Positions 1-8,465 are shown, numbered from the stretch's first letter. The stretch: 64,000 bases of DNA from Candidatus Aalborgicola lynettensis (GCA_016719405.1 JADJZE010000009.1:1-64000), one strand, 5' to 3'. The notes: generated from the sequence alone by a model not told the origin. Numbers and translations: made by a program.

Positions 1-452
1 CGCCCCAGGCCGGTGCGCGAGTCCATCAGGTAGTTGAGCAGCACCCAGTCGGTGGGCTCCAGAATTTCATCCTGGCTGAACTGGGCCGAGTCGGCCTTGT
101 CCACCGCCACCATCATGTCATTGCTGATGTTGGGGAATGCCTTGGCGCCACCGTAGTAGTCGTACACCACCCGGGCCGCCGACGGTGCATGCGCCGAGAT
201 GATGTGGTTGGGGCGCTCGCCGGTGTTGCGGATGGTTTCGGACTCGTGGTGGTCAAACGCCAGGTGGGCGCTGGCCACGTAGGGCAGGTTGGTGGTGATG
301 TCGCGGCTGGTGATGTCGATCTTGCCGTCTTGCATGTCCTTGGGGTGGACGAACTTGATGTCGTCAATCAGGTCCAGCTCGTTGAGCAGCACGGCGCACA
401 CCAGGCCGTCAAAGTCGCTGCGGGTTACCAGGCGGAATTTTGGGGAGCTCAT
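1..452 (-). CDS. DHH-family phosphoesterase / exopolyphosphatase-like protein (3' part cut off)
   Basis: An open frame runs leftwards from an ATG at 452 and leaves the window at base 1, so only about the first 150 residues are visible. They begin MSSPKFRLVTRSDFDG and contain the metal-binding signature of the DHH superfamily: an early D-F-D-G stretch and, around residues 67-71, D-H-H-E-S. DHH proteins hydrolyse phosphodiester or polyphosphate bonds with Mn or Mg; annotated relatives in this bacterial group are usually called exopolyphosphatase-like, which is family knowledge rather than proof of substrate. The gene lies 36 bp downstream of the lactate dehydrogenase gene on the same strand and may share its transcript. 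The C-terminal DHHA1 domain would be outside the window. Confidence 0.75.
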   Translation of the reverse strand, partial: MSSPKFRLVTRSDFDGLVCAVLLNELDLIDDIKFVHPKDMQDGKIDITSRDITTNLPYVASAHLAFDHHESETIRNTGERPNHIISAHAPSAARVVYDYYGGAKAFPNISNDMMVAVDKADSAQFSQDEILEPTDWVLLNYLMDSRTGLG

Positions 453-487
453 GGGGTTCCTTTTCGTGGCACGACAGAGCAATCATC

Positions 488-1657
488 CTAACGCAAAAGG
501 CCTGCACGCGGATAGGTGCCGGGCAGCAAAATGTTGTGATCCACGGTGTCGATGCGGGTGTGGCCGGTAAAGGCCATGGTCAGATCCAGCTCTTTGTAGA
601 TGATCTCCAGCGCCTTGGTCACCCCGGCTTCGCCCAGGGCCCCCAGGCCATACAAAAACGCCCGGCCAATGTAGGTGCCGCGTGCGCCCAGGGCGCGGGC
701 CTTGAGCACGTCCTGCCCGCTGCGGATGCCGCCATCCATGTGCACCTCAATCTGCTGGCCCACGGCGTCGACGATGGCGGGCAGGGCCCGGATGGACGAC
801 TCGGCGCCGTCGAGCTGGCGCCCGCCGTGGTTGGACACAATCAATGCATCGGCGCCGCTTAACACCGCCAGGCGGGCGTCCTCCACATCCTGAATACCTT
901 TGAGGATCAGTTTGCCACCCCAGCGTTTTTTGACCCATTCCACATCGGCCCAGTTCAGCGCCGGGTCAAACTGCTCAGCCGTCCAGGCACCCAGGTTGCC
1001 CATGTCGTCCACCCCCTTGACGTGGCCGACGATGTTGCCAAAGCCGCGCCGCTGTGTGCCCAGCATGCCCAGACCCCAGCGCACTTTGGTGGCCAGGTTG
1101 AGAATGGTGGCCAGGGTGGGCTTGGGCGGCGCCGACAGGCCGTTTTTGAGGTCTTTGTGGCGCTGCCCGAGTATCTGCAAATCCAGGGTCAGCACCAGGG
1201 CGGAACAGCGGGCGGCTTTGGCGCGGTCAATCAGGCGCTCGATAAAGTCGCGGTCTTTCATCACATAGAGCTGAAACCAGAACGGATGGCCGCCAGTCTC
1301 CTGCGCCACGTCTTCAATCGAGCAGATGCTCATGGTCGACAGGGTGAACGGAATGCCGAATTTGCGTGCCGCGTTGGCGGCCAATATCTCGCCGTCGGCG
1401 TGTTGCATGCCGGTCAGGCCGGTGGGGGCAATGGCCACCGGCATGGCGACCGCCTGGCCGACCATGGTGCTGGCGGTGCTGCGGTTTTCCATGTTGACGG
1501 CCACCCGCTGGCGCAGCTTGATGGTCTGAAAATCGTCGCTGTTGGCGCGGTAGGTGCTCTCGGTCCAGGCGCCGGAATCGGCATAGTCGTAAAACATACG
1601 GGGCACGCGTTTTTTCGCCAGGACGCGAAGGTCTTCAATGGTGGTAATTACCGGCAT
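488..1657 (-). CDS. lldD: FMN-dependent alpha-hydroxy-acid (L-lactate) dehydrogenase
   Basis: The 389-residue product has the full length of the LldD/glycolate oxidase family of TIM-barrel flavoproteins. Diagnostic pieces are the N-terminal FYDYADSGAW, the catalytic-base segment SNHGGRQLDGAESS, and the phosphate/FMN-binding DGGIRSGQD near the C-terminus. These enzymes oxidise L-lactate to pyruvate and pass electrons to the quinone pool from the inner face of the membrane. The substrate could also be another 2-hydroxy acid; the protein is closest in feel to LldD, so the symbol is tentative. No permease or LldR regulator is adjacent. A perfect FNR-type palindrome lies 59 bp upstream of the start, between this gene and the divergent ATPase gene. 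Confidence 0.85.
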   Translation of the reverse strand: MPVITTIEDLRVLAKKRVPRMFYDYADSGAWTESTYRANSDDFQTIKLRQRVAVNMENRSTASTMVGQAVAMPVAIAPTGLTGMQHADGEILAANAARKFGIPFTLSTMSICSIEDVAQETGGHPFWFQLYVMKDRDFIERLIDRAKAARCSALVLTLDLQILGQRHKDLKNGLSAPPKPTLATILNLATKVRWGLGMLGTQRRGFGNIVGHVKGVDDMGNLGAWTAEQFDPALNWADVEWVKKRWGGKLILKGIQDVEDARLAVLSGADALIVSNHGGRQLDGAESSIRALPAIVDAVGQQIEVHMDGGIRSGQDVLKARALGARGTYIGRAFLYGLGALGEAGVTKALEIIYKELDLTMAFTGHTRIDTVDHNILLPGTYPRAGLLR

Positions 1658-1715
1658 GCAGTTCTCCTTATGGGGGCCATGCTACGCGCAAGCCTGACGC
1701 GTGTCATGCCCGATT

Positions 1716-1729
1716 TTGATGTGCATCAA
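1716..1729. promoter_or_regulatory. Perfect FNR-type box TTGAT-N4-ATCAA
   Basis: TTGATGTGCATCAA is an exact match to the FNR/Crp-family consensus. It lies between divergent lldD (start 1657) and the ATPase gene (start 1788). Reading right, a CACAAT hexamer at 1751-1756 sits about where a -10 element belongs for a class II site centred at -41.5. Reading left, no good -10 is seen at that distance. Activation of the ATPase gene and/or repression of lldD under low oxygen is therefore the inference. Confidence 0.7.
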
Positions 1730-1787
1730 TTTTCAGATTGGTGGGCGGTGCACAATCACCAAAGGCACCCACTTTTACAACCTCAGA

Positions 1788-3749
1788 ATGCCCAATTCGC
1801 CCACCTTTGCCTCCACCCGTCCCGATAGCTTGCATGAGGCCCGGCCCTTGCCCCGCACCTTGGCAGAGATGATGCAGGCCATGGACGCCCAGCGCCGCGC
1901 GCCGATTGTGCCCTTGCGCACGGTGATTGAGGACATGGGCCTGCTGGATCCCCGCACCGTGGCGGAGCTTTGGGCCGAAGACCCCGATTTGCTGCGCAAC
2001 AAATCGGCCCAATTGGTGGAGCGTGTGCTGATGACGGCCGAAGACCAGCAGCACGCACTGGCCCGTACCGCCGGTGTGGTGGAGGTGGATGCCGCCCGTT
2101 TCGATATTACGGCAGCGGCCTTTGCCATACTGCCGTTGCGTACGCAGCGCACCCACGACCTGCTGTGTCTGGGCGAGGCCGACGGCATGTTGTACGTGGC
2201 TTCCTGGTGCCCCACCAGCGTTGATTTGCACGCCCATTTGTGTGCCCTGACCGGGCACACCGTGGTGCTGGTATGGGCGGCGCGCGATGCCATTGTTGCG
2301 CGGGTCAACCGCATGGACCCGAATGCGCCCCAGCAGGCCCCTGAGGCGCTGGCCAAAGCCAGGCACGCCGCGCCGGAGGGGGCGGGGTCGCACACCTCCT
2401 TGCAGTTTGCCGGAGGCGGCGTGCCGCCCGAGCAGCAGGACATGGAGTACCTGATGGGCGAGGCCGTGCGCGAAATGGCATCGGGGCAGGAGTCCGAAGA
2501 AAGCAATGACCTCAGCGAGTTGTCCAGCATGGTGCGCATGGTCAAGCGCCTGATTAAAGATGCACAGGCCATGCATGCCTCGGACATTCACATCGAGACC
2601 AACCCGGGCGAAGAATTCACCCGCATCCGCCTGCGCAAAGACGGCGACCTGGAGCTGTACCAGAAGCTGCCGCCGCAGCTGCGTGCGCCCATGGTCTCGC
2701 GCATCAAGGTGATGGCCCGGCTGGACATTGCCGAGCGCCGCCGCCCGCAGGACGGCAAGATCAATTTTGCCGAATTTGGTGGCGAAAACCTGGAGCTGCG
2801 CGTGGCCATCATGCCCACCCACGACGGCATGGAAGACGTGGTATTGCGGCTGCTGGCGTCGAGCAAACCCATACCCCTGTCCCAACTGGGGCTGCAGCCG
2901 CGCGATACCGAAGTGGTGGCGCGTATGTCCAGCCGCTCGTTTGGCTTGATTCTGGCGGCCGGGCCCACCGGCTCGGGCAAAACCACCACGCTGCACTCCA
3001 TGCTGGCCGAGATCAACACCGAAGAAAAGAAAATCTGGACGGCGGAAGACCCGATCGAGATCACCCACCCGGGCCTGCGCCAGGTGCAGGTCAATCCCAA
3101 GATTGGCCTGACCTTTGCCAACGCTATGCGCGGCTTTTTGCGCGCCGACCCGGATGTGGTGATGATTGGCGAAATCCGCGATACCGAGACCGCCAAAATC
3201 GTGATCGAGGCCTCGCTCACCGGCCACCTGGTGTTGTCTACCCTGCATACCAACAGTGCGTCTGAGAGTGTGGTGCGCTTGCTCGATTTGGGCATGGATG
3301 CCATGAACTTTGCCGATTCGCTGGTGGGCATCGTGGCCCAGCGCCTGGTGCGGTCCTTGTGCCGCCACTGTGCTGTGGAAAGCACCTTGACGCAGCAGCA
3401 GTGGGACGAGCTGGTCAAGGAGTACATTCACGCCGCGCCCCTGAGTGAGGAGCAGGCCATTGAGCGCCTGTTGCTGGCCGCGGGTGTGCAGCGCCCGCAG
3501 GATATTCGCATCAAGGCCGCGCATGGCTGCGAGCACTGCGCGGGCAAGGGCTACAAAGGGCGCATGGGTATTTACGAGATTCTGGAAAACACGCCCACGC
3601 TGCGCCTGCTGATCCAGCGCAACGCCCGGCCGACTGAAATTTTTGACGAGGCGGTACGCAGCGGCATGCGCAGCCTGCGCCACGATGCACTGGAGAAATG
3701 GGTGCAGGGCCACATCGACTTGCGCCAGGCCCGATCGGCCTTTTTGTGA
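1788..3749 (+). CDS. GspE/PilB-family secretion/pilus ATPase (orphan)
   Basis: The frame is open from 1701, but the ATG at 1788 (MPNSPTFASTRP) is preferred because it clears the FNR box; this gives 653 residues. An N-terminal MshEN/T2SSE_N-like region (about 40-160) is followed by the hexameric ATPase core. Walker A GPTGSGKTT is at about 392-400, a DPDVVMIGEIRD Walker B segment at about 455, and a tetracysteine zinc site is formed by CRHC (about 524) and CEHC (about 580). Such ATPases power assembly of type IV pili or type II secretion pseudopili from the cytoplasm. No pilin, platform protein or secretin gene is nearby, so which machine it drives cannot be told. The upstream FNR box suggests oxygen-dependent expression. 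Confidence 0.85.
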   Translation: MPNSPTFASTRPDSLHEARPLPRTLAEMMQAMDAQRRAPIVPLRTVIEDMGLLDPRTVAELWAEDPDLLRNKSAQLVERVLMTAEDQQHALARTAGVVEVDAARFDITAAAFAILPLRTQRTHDLLCLGEADGMLYVASWCPTSVDLHAHLCALTGHTVVLVWAARDAIVARVNRMDPNAPQQAPEALAKARHAAPEGAGSHTSLQFAGGGVPPEQQDMEYLMGEAVREMASGQESEESNDLSELSSMVRMVKRLIKDAQAMHASDIHIETNPGEEFTRIRLRKDGDLELYQKLPPQLRAPMVSRIKVMARLDIAERRRPQDGKINFAEFGGENLELRVAIMPTHDGMEDVVLRLLASSKPIPLSQLGLQPRDTEVVARMSSRSFGLILAAGPTGSGKTTTLHSMLAEINTEEKKIWTAEDPIEITHPGLRQVQVNPKIGLTFANAMRGFLRADPDVVMIGEIRDTETAKIVIEASLTGHLVLSTLHTNSASESVVRLLDLGMDAMNFADSLVGIVAQRLVRSLCRHCAVESTLTQQQWDELVKEYIHAAPLSEEQAIERLLLAAGVQRPQDIRIKAAHGCEHCAGKGYKGRMGIYEILENTPTLRLLIQRNARPTEIFDEAVRSGMRSLRHDALEKWVQGHIDLRQARSAFL

Positions 3750-3777
3750 GTGATCAGGGGCGGCGTCGCATGCCTGG

Positions 3778-3830
3778 GGTCAAATAGGCCATTTGCGCTT
3801 GTGAGACGTGCGCAAACAGCAGGGCCTCAT
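3778..3830 (-). repeat. Dispersed ~55-bp repeat, copy A
   Basis: The stretch 3750-4048 holds no gene I can support. It contains a copy of the short repeat found at least seven more times in this window (see copies B-H): GGTCAAATAGGCC, then TTGCGC, a short spacer and GTGCGCAA. This copy is degenerate at its GCAGCTAT end. A 98-codon minus-strand open frame here reads through the repeat and is not believed to be a gene. Confidence 0.6.
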
Positions 3831-3996
3831 AAGCATCCCTTAATGTGGATTGCCTAGCATCGGAGTTCATCAATCGTCGGGTATTTGGAATTGGTGAACA
3901 CGGGCACGAGCGCCATCGCAGGAAATCATGGTTTGGCAAAAACTTTGACTGATGCATCGATCCAAAAAATAGCTGTCGTAGCAAGGTCACCGGCTC

Positions 3997-4010
3997 CTGA
4001 TGCAAATCAA
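3997..4010. promoter_or_regulatory. FNR-like box (one mismatch)
   Basis: CTGATGCAAATCAA differs from TTGAT-N4-ATCAA at one base. It lies 39 bp before the ATG of the redox-module operon at 4049. The distance implies a very short leader and no convincing -10 is seen, so this is a weak call made mainly because of the electron-transfer function of the operon behind it. Confidence 0.3.
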
Positions 4011-4048
4011 TACCTGCCGTAGCGTATGGCATACCCTTTGTCTCGACC

Positions 4049-5332
4049 ATGACTTCACTTTATCTGTTGCTTTGGATTGCGGGAGGCATCCTGCTTCAAA
4101 TAGTCATCTACCTGTGCATCAGTTTCTGGGGCCACTGGCAGCGTTATGGTGCGCTACAAAAGATGGTCGTCGGGGTGGAGGTAAGCCCCCATTCAGATAC
4201 CCGCCCGGCTGAAAAGCAGGTCGTCGCCGCGGCATGGTCAGGCTTTCGTGCGTTTCATGTGGATCGCAAGGTCATCGAAGACGCCAGTGCACAAATCTGT
4301 TCGTTCTATCTCACCCCCGAAGATGGGAAGCCGCTGCCCCCATTTTTGCCAGGCCAGTATCTGACCTTCAAGCTCGATGTGCCATCCCCGTTGGGGGGCA
4401 CCCAATCCGTCACCCGGTGCTACTCCCTTTCCGACGCACCCCAGGCGAATACCTACCGCGTGTCCATCAAGCGGGCACCTGCCCCGGCCACGAGCACGTT
4501 TCCCCCCGGCATATCTTCCAACTACTTTCACGACCATGTTCAGGTCGGCAGCCGGTTGCAGATTCGCGCACCTGCGGGCCATTTCCATATCGATCGCAGC
4601 GATTCACCGGTCGTTCTAATCGGCGGTGGCATCGGCATTACCCCCATGCTGAGCATGCTGAATTGGAGTCTGGCCGAGCAGCCCGGTCGCGAGGTGTGGC
4701 TGTTTTATGGCCTGCGCAATTATTCCGAGCTGGTGATGCACAAGCACCTGCAAGACTTGGCCGAACAGCATTCGAACTTTCACCTGCATCTGTGCTTCAG
4801 CAATCCGCAAGCAGGTGAACTCGACCACCATCGATCAGGGCCCGCGCACCATCACCCTACCCGTGTCGATATTGCCTTGCTGCGGCGCCTGCTGCCGCTC
4901 AAACCCTACCACTTTCACATTTGCGGGCCTACCGTCATGCTGCAAAGCCTGGTTCCGGCACTGGAAGATTGGGGCGTGCCCGATGCGCGGATTCACTTTG
5001 AGGCGTTTGGTCCCGCTTCCATTGCACGCAAAAAAACGGCTCCGGCGCCCCTGGCATCGGCTGAACCGGATGCACAGGCGGTCTTGGTCACTTTTGCAAA
5101 ATCCAGCAAGCAGTTGACGTGGCAATCCGGCATGGGCTCCTTGCTGGATTTTGCGCAGGACAACGGGATTGTGGTCAACTCAGGATGCCGTGCCGGCGGC
5201 TGTGGCAGTTGCCAGACCACCATTCGCAGTGGTGAGGTGGCCTACACCCAATCCCCCGACTTCGACCCCGAACCAGGCAGTTGCCTGCTGTGTGTATGCA
5301 CGCCCAAAACGGCGGTCACCCTGGAGGCGTAA
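4049..5332 (+). CDS. Membrane-anchored FAD/NAD(P)H reductase with C-terminal 2Fe-2S domain
   Basis: The 427-residue protein starts with one hydrophobic helix (about residues 3-27). A ferredoxin-reductase module follows, with the FAD motif RCYSLSDAP, the nucleotide-binding GGGIGITPMLSML and CGPTVML. It ends in a plant-type ferredoxin domain with cysteine pattern C-x4-C-x2-C-x29-C (CRAGGCGSC ... LLCVC). The order is helix, FAD, NAD, 2Fe-2S; this differs from NqrF, where the ferredoxin domain comes first. Expected chemistry is NAD(P)H oxidation at FAD and one-electron transfer through 2Fe-2S to a partner. The next gene, a cytochrome b-like membrane protein, begins at the base after the stop codon, and an eight-haem cytochrome follows. 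The natural acceptor is therefore a membrane-to-periplasm chain; that assignment is inference. Confidence 0.8.
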   Translation: MTSLYLLLWIAGGILLQIVIYLCISFWGHWQRYGALQKMVVGVEVSPHSDTRPAEKQVVAAAWSGFRAFHVDRKVIEDASAQICSFYLTPEDGKPLPPFLPGQYLTFKLDVPSPLGGTQSVTRCYSLSDAPQANTYRVSIKRAPAPATSTFPPGISSNYFHDHVQVGSRLQIRAPAGHFHIDRSDSPVVLIGGGIGITPMLSMLNWSLAEQPGREVWLFYGLRNYSELVMHKHLQDLAEQHSNFHLHLCFSNPQAGELDHHRSGPAHHHPTRVDIALLRRLLPLKPYHFHICGPTVMLQSLVPALEDWGVPDARIHFEAFGPASIARKKTAPAPLASAEPDAQAVLVTFAKSSKQLTWQSGMGSLLDFAQDNGIVVNSGCRAGGCGSCQTTIRSGEVAYTQSPDFDPEPGSCLLCVCTPKTAVTLEA

Positions 5333-5911
5333 ATGAAAAGCTCACTGTGGCGTGAACATGTGTTGCCCTTCACCCTTCTGCTCGGTCTGCTGGCTGCGGC
5401 CACCCTGGCCGGTGACTACCTGCTACACCGGCTGAACCTGGTATGGGTGGGGCGCTACATGGGCATACCCGGTACGCTGCTCATCATCGTTTCACTGTAC
5501 TACTCCGCCCGCAAGCGCAAGTGGGTGAACACGGGTGACCCCAAAGCACTGCTCAGCATGCACGAGTTTGGAACCTGGCTGGGCTCGCTCATGGTGCTGA
5601 TCCACGCGGGCATTCACTTCAACGCAATCCTGCCCTGGTTGGCTACGGTGGCCATGGGGGTGAATGTCATCAGCGGCATGGTCGGCAAGATGCTGCTGAA
5701 CCAATCCCGTCAGCACGTGCAAGGCGAACGCGAACAGTTTCAACTGCGCGGGTTATCAAAAACCGAGATCGAAAAAGCCGTCTTTTGGGACGCCGTGGCG
5801 CTGGGCGCCATGACGCAATGGCGCAAAGTGCACATCCCCATTTTCATTGTCTTTGCAGTGCTTGCGTTGGGCCATATCGTCAGCATCTTTCTATTTTGGG
5901 GATGGGTATGA
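5333..5911 (+). CDS. Cytochrome b561-like four-helix membrane protein
   Basis: The 192-residue protein has four predicted membrane segments (about 11-30, 38-57, 82-119 counted as two, and 168-190). Histidines sit where b-haem ligands are usual: H77, H91 and H95 around helix 3, and H167 and H181 in the last helix. I do not recognise a named family with certainty. The layout resembles di-haem cytochrome b561/ferric-reductase-type proteins that move electrons across the membrane. It starts immediately after the reductase stop and overlaps the following cytochrome gene by the ATGA at 5908-5911, which implies translational coupling. The likely role is to take electrons from the cytoplasmic 2Fe-2S protein and deliver them to the periplasmic cytochrome. 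Confidence 0.65.
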   Translation: MKSSLWREHVLPFTLLLGLLAAATLAGDYLLHRLNLVWVGRYMGIPGTLLIIVSLYYSARKRKWVNTGDPKALLSMHEFGTWLGSLMVLIHAGIHFNAILPWLATVAMGVNVISGMVGKMLLNQSRQHVQGEREQFQLRGLSKTEIEKAVFWDAVALGAMTQWRKVHIPIFIVFAVLALGHIVSIFLFWGWV

Positions 5912-6624
5912 GCCGCACGCTCAAAATCATTCTGGCAGTCAACCTGATGGTTCTGGCCGTACTGAGCTTTGTCTACCCGCACCTGATGGTAGGCCCTGGC
6001 AAGCTCATCGCCGGTCACAAAAAACTGGACGCAAACTGTTATGCCTGCCACATCTCATTCAAGGGGGCCAGCGCCGAAAAATGCACGCAATGCCACAAAC
6101 CCGTCAACATTGGTCGTTTGACAACCCAGGGCGCGCCCATCGTCAAGCCGCTGACCGCCACGCCGTTTCACCAAAAACTGGTCAGCCAGGAATGCATGGC
6201 CTGCCACAGCGACCATGCCGGTGTCAAACGCTACAATCTGGAAGGTTCGTTCAACCACGCGATGCTGCAGAAAGACGCTGTCAAGCAGTGCGAAACCTGC
6301 CACAAGTCACCCACCGACGCGCTGCACAAGCAAATTACCGGCAATTGCGCGCAATGCCACACGCAGAAGAAGTGGACCCCGGCAACTTTTGACCACGATA
6401 AGTATTTTGTGCTGGACCGCGACCATAACGCCAGTTGCATCACTTGCCACGTACGCAACGACTACAGCCGCTATAGCTGTTATGGGTGCCACGAACACAC
6501 GCCTGCCAACATTCGGCGTGAACACATCGAAGAAGGTATCCGCAATTTTGAAAATTGTGTCGAGTGCCACCGCAGCGCGGATGAACACGATATCAAAGGT
6601 GGTAATGAGCGCGAGCATGACTGA
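5908..6624 (+). CDS. Eight-haem periplasmic cytochrome c (class III-like)
   Basis: The 238-residue product begins with a hydrophobic signal or anchor helix (residues 5-22) and carries eight CXXCH haem-attachment motifs at 44, 59, 96, 128, 147, 177, 191 and 217. That is one haem per 30 residues, typical of multihaem electron-wire proteins such as the cytochrome c3/c7 groups. Additional histidines between motifs could be distal ligands. It ends the three-gene operon starting at 4049, so electrons from NAD(P)H would exit here into the periplasm. The terminal acceptor (soluble cytochrome, metal oxide, N- or S-oxide) is not shown by the sequence. The 274 bp that follow (6625-6898) hold no gene or clear signal. 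Confidence 0.85.
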   Translation: MSRTLKIILAVNLMVLAVLSFVYPHLMVGPGKLIAGHKKLDANCYACHISFKGASAEKCTQCHKPVNIGRLTTQGAPIVKPLTATPFHQKLVSQECMACHSDHAGVKRYNLEGSFNHAMLQKDAVKQCETCHKSPTDALHKQITGNCAQCHTQKKWTPATFDHDKYFVLDRDHNASCITCHVRNDYSRYSCYGCHEHTPANIRREHIEEGIRNFENCVECHRSADEHDIKGGNEREHD

Positions 6625-6898
6625 GTGTCAGCGCCGGGCTGAAGATCATGTCCACGCCCAGCATCTTTTTGACCAAAACGATTGAGGCTGCACGCTTAGG
6701 CCTGCCAACCATCAATCTGCCACCGATTCCCCGACACTTGCTTGGACGTGCGCGGGGCGCTGGTTGGGAAATATGGGGGGACTAAACGGTTACACGTGGA
6801 CAGTGCCGCCAGCCAGTCGGCACTGGTCGAACTGCGCCACGTGCTCGGCACCATCCGCTGCCGGGCCCTGTATTGAGCCTCGTACGGGACGGAACGCT

Positions 6899-7384
6899 TC
6901 AGTGCGGCAGCTTGATGGCTTGCCAGCCGCTGTGGTCAAAATACTTGCCGTACGCATTGGCAGCCAGGGCCACCTTGACCACCCCTTCGGCGCGCCGCTT
7001 TTCACCGTGTTTGCCCTGGGCCGCTTCCACACCTTGACCGAGGTTGGCAATGATGACGTGTAGTTGCGCGTCGGCCTCGGGTGCCAGCTTGCAGTGCCCG
7101 ACCATGTAGGCAATCTGGGCTTCGATCTCCTTGCCAAAAGCATCGTAGTCGGCCGCGCTGGCCTTGCCCGCGTGCGCGGCGGGCAGCGTCTGGCTGGCGG
7201 ACGCATGGATACGGGTCATGGCCTGGCGCAGGGGTTCATCGGTACCCCACTTCTTCCCGGCGTTGAGCTTCAGCGCTTGCACTTTTCCGTGGTCATGTGC
7301 GTGGGTGTCGGCCGCCCAGGCGGGTAGGCTGGCCAACGGGGTCGCCAGGGCCAAAGCCAAAAGCAGGGTGGTCGGTGATTTCAT
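6899..7384 (-). CDS. Small exported protein, unknown function (DnrO-like?)
   Basis: The start is set at the ATG at 7384, because a good AAGGAG lies just upstream and the product then opens with a clear signal peptide (MKSPTTLLLALALATPLASL, cleavage after AWA). The open frame extends further upstream, but that part has no protein character. The mature protein of about 137 residues begins with a His-rich stretch (THAHDHGK) that could bind metal, followed by a mainly helical region. It resembles periplasmic proteins annotated as DnrO in related bacteria, by memory only. An ECF-type promoter-like site matching the one upstream of the sigma factor gene lies at 7446-7472, so this gene is probably a member of that regulon. 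Confidence 0.65.
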   Translation of the reverse strand: MKSPTTLLLALALATPLASLPAWAADTHAHDHGKVQALKLNAGKKWGTDEPLRQAMTRIHASASQTLPAAHAGKASAADYDAFGKEIEAQIAYMVGHCKLAPEADAQLHVIIANLGQGVEAAQGKHGEKRRAEGVVKVALAANAYGKYFDHSGWQAIKLPH

Positions 7385-7445
7385 TGCAAACTCCTTGAAA
7401 GTGGAACAGGGGATGGACCCCGCAACTGCAGGGGTCTTGCCAACT

Positions 7446-7472
7446 GAAACGCAGCGCCGCAAAAAATGTTCC
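7446..7472 (-). promoter_or_regulatory. ECF-type promoter GGAAC-N16-CGTT
   Basis: On the minus strand, GGAACA (7472-7467) is followed after 16 bases from GGAAC by CGTTTC (7451-7446). The same pair with identical spacing precedes the ECF sigma factor gene (9036-9062). The predicted start would leave a leader of about 55 bases before the exported protein gene at 7384. Confidence 0.55.
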
Positions 7473-7487
7473 ATAAAAATGTCACTT

Positions 7488-7964
7488 TCAATGGCGATGG
7501 AGCTGTTCTTCTTCGGTGGCGTCCTGGCTGTAGCGTTGTAGCAGCAGCTCCAGCAGGCGCGCGCGCTGTCCCGCGTCCAGCAGCGCACGTTCGGCCTGCA
7601 ACTGCGCAATCACACGCTGCTGCTGAGCCGCTTGTAGCTGGGCAATGGCGGCATGTTCGGCAGCGATGGTGGCGGGGTCGGGCGTGGTCGCGAAAATGGC
7701 CCGCACCAGCGCTTCGCGGTGGCGGCGAATGTCCTGCCAGTTGCCTTGCAGTTCGCCCAGGAAACCCGGCTCCAGGGCGGCCCATTGGCTGCGCTGCGTG
7801 GCATTCAATTGCAAATATTCGGGCAGATTCAGGGCTGGCGCAGGGGGTACGGTTGGGGTGGCGATGGGCGGTGCCACCGGGCGCAGGATGAGCGCCACAC
7901 CGACCCCCAGGTTCAGGGCCAGCGACACGGCCAGTACAAAGCGCCCAATCTTGGAGTGGTTCAT
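7488..7964 (-). CDS. Spy/CpxP-like periplasmic sensor or chaperone
   Basis: Starting at the ATG at 7964, which overlaps the anti-sigma stop in an ATGA, the product has 158 residues. A single hydrophobic helix comes first (about 9-28, FVLAVSLALNLGVGVALIL), then a proline-rich linker, then a long all-helical, Gln/Ala/Leu/Arg-rich region resembling Spy/CpxP or the periplasmic heavy-metal sensor group (LTxxQR-like LNATQRSQW near residue 55). These proteins sit in the periplasm and bind unfolded proteins or metals. Its place as third gene of an ECF sigma/anti-sigma operon suggests it feeds envelope stress into, or answers to, that sigma factor. Confidence 0.6.
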   Translation of the reverse strand: MNHSKIGRFVLAVSLALNLGVGVALILRPVAPPIATPTVPPAPALNLPEYLQLNATQRSQWAALEPGFLGELQGNWQDIRRHREALVRAIFATTPDPATIAAEHAAIAQLQAAQQQRVIAQLQAERALLDAGQRARLLELLLQRYSQDATEEEQLHRH

Positions 7965-8452
7965 GGCATTCCTTTCGTGACACGGCATAGTTCGGTGGCG
8001 GCACACAGTCCGCCGGGGGGTACTGGATCAAACACCCGCACCATGGCGGCGCTTGCCGGAGCACCCGCTTGGATTGCTGCCGGGGCAGTGCCCAGCAACA
8101 TCGCTCCCAGCCAGACGCCCGCTCCCAAGGCCACGCCCGCACCCAGGCCCGTAGGCAACCAGCCTGCCAATCCTGCCCAGCGCGGGCGCGTGCGGCCGCG
8201 TGCGGGGGGCGCTGTAGCTGGCGCACGCGGCTGCGCGCGCGGGGGCAAGCGGCCTTGCAGGCGCAGGCCAAACTGGGCATCGAGTACCGGCGCGGGTAGT
8301 GCCTGCAGCGATTCGCGCAGGCCACGCAGGGACTGCAGTTGCTGTGCGCAGACCAAGCAGGTCTGCAGATGGTCGTGCAGTGCAGTGGCCTGCGCGGGCT
8401 GCAAAGCCTGGTCGATCAGGGCGCAAAGGTCTTCGGTGCGGGGGCAGGGCAT
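7961..8452 (-). CDS. Zinc-finger anti-sigma factor
   Basis: The 163-residue protein has the H-x3-C-x2-C motif (HLQTCLVC, about residues 27-34) of zinc-binding anti-sigma domains, followed by one membrane segment around 105-130 and a short periplasmic tail. It lies 13 bp downstream of the ECF sigma factor gene, the standard arrangement for the cognate inhibitor that holds the sigma factor at the membrane until a signal arrives. Its stop overlaps the start of the Spy-like gene, so all three are probably translated from one message. Confidence 0.8.
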   Translation of the reverse strand: MPCPRTEDLCALIDQALQPAQATALHDHLQTCLVCAQQLQSLRGLRESLQALPAPVLDAQFGLRLQGRLPPRAQPRAPATAPPARGRTRPRWAGLAGWLPTGLGAGVALGAGVWLGAMLLGTAPAAIQAGAPASAAMVRVFDPVPPGGLCAATELCRVTKGMP

Positions 8453-8465
8453 GGTGGTTCTCCGG

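Noticed and set aside
1704..3713. 669-codon minus-strand open frame
   Set aside because: It lies exactly opposite the GspE/PilB ATPase, is His/Gln-rich and has no recognisable domain; a shadow of a GC-rich gene.
3754..4050. 98-codon minus-strand open frame
   Set aside because: It reads through dispersed repeat copy A and ends in sequence upstream of the redox operon; no ribosome site or family.
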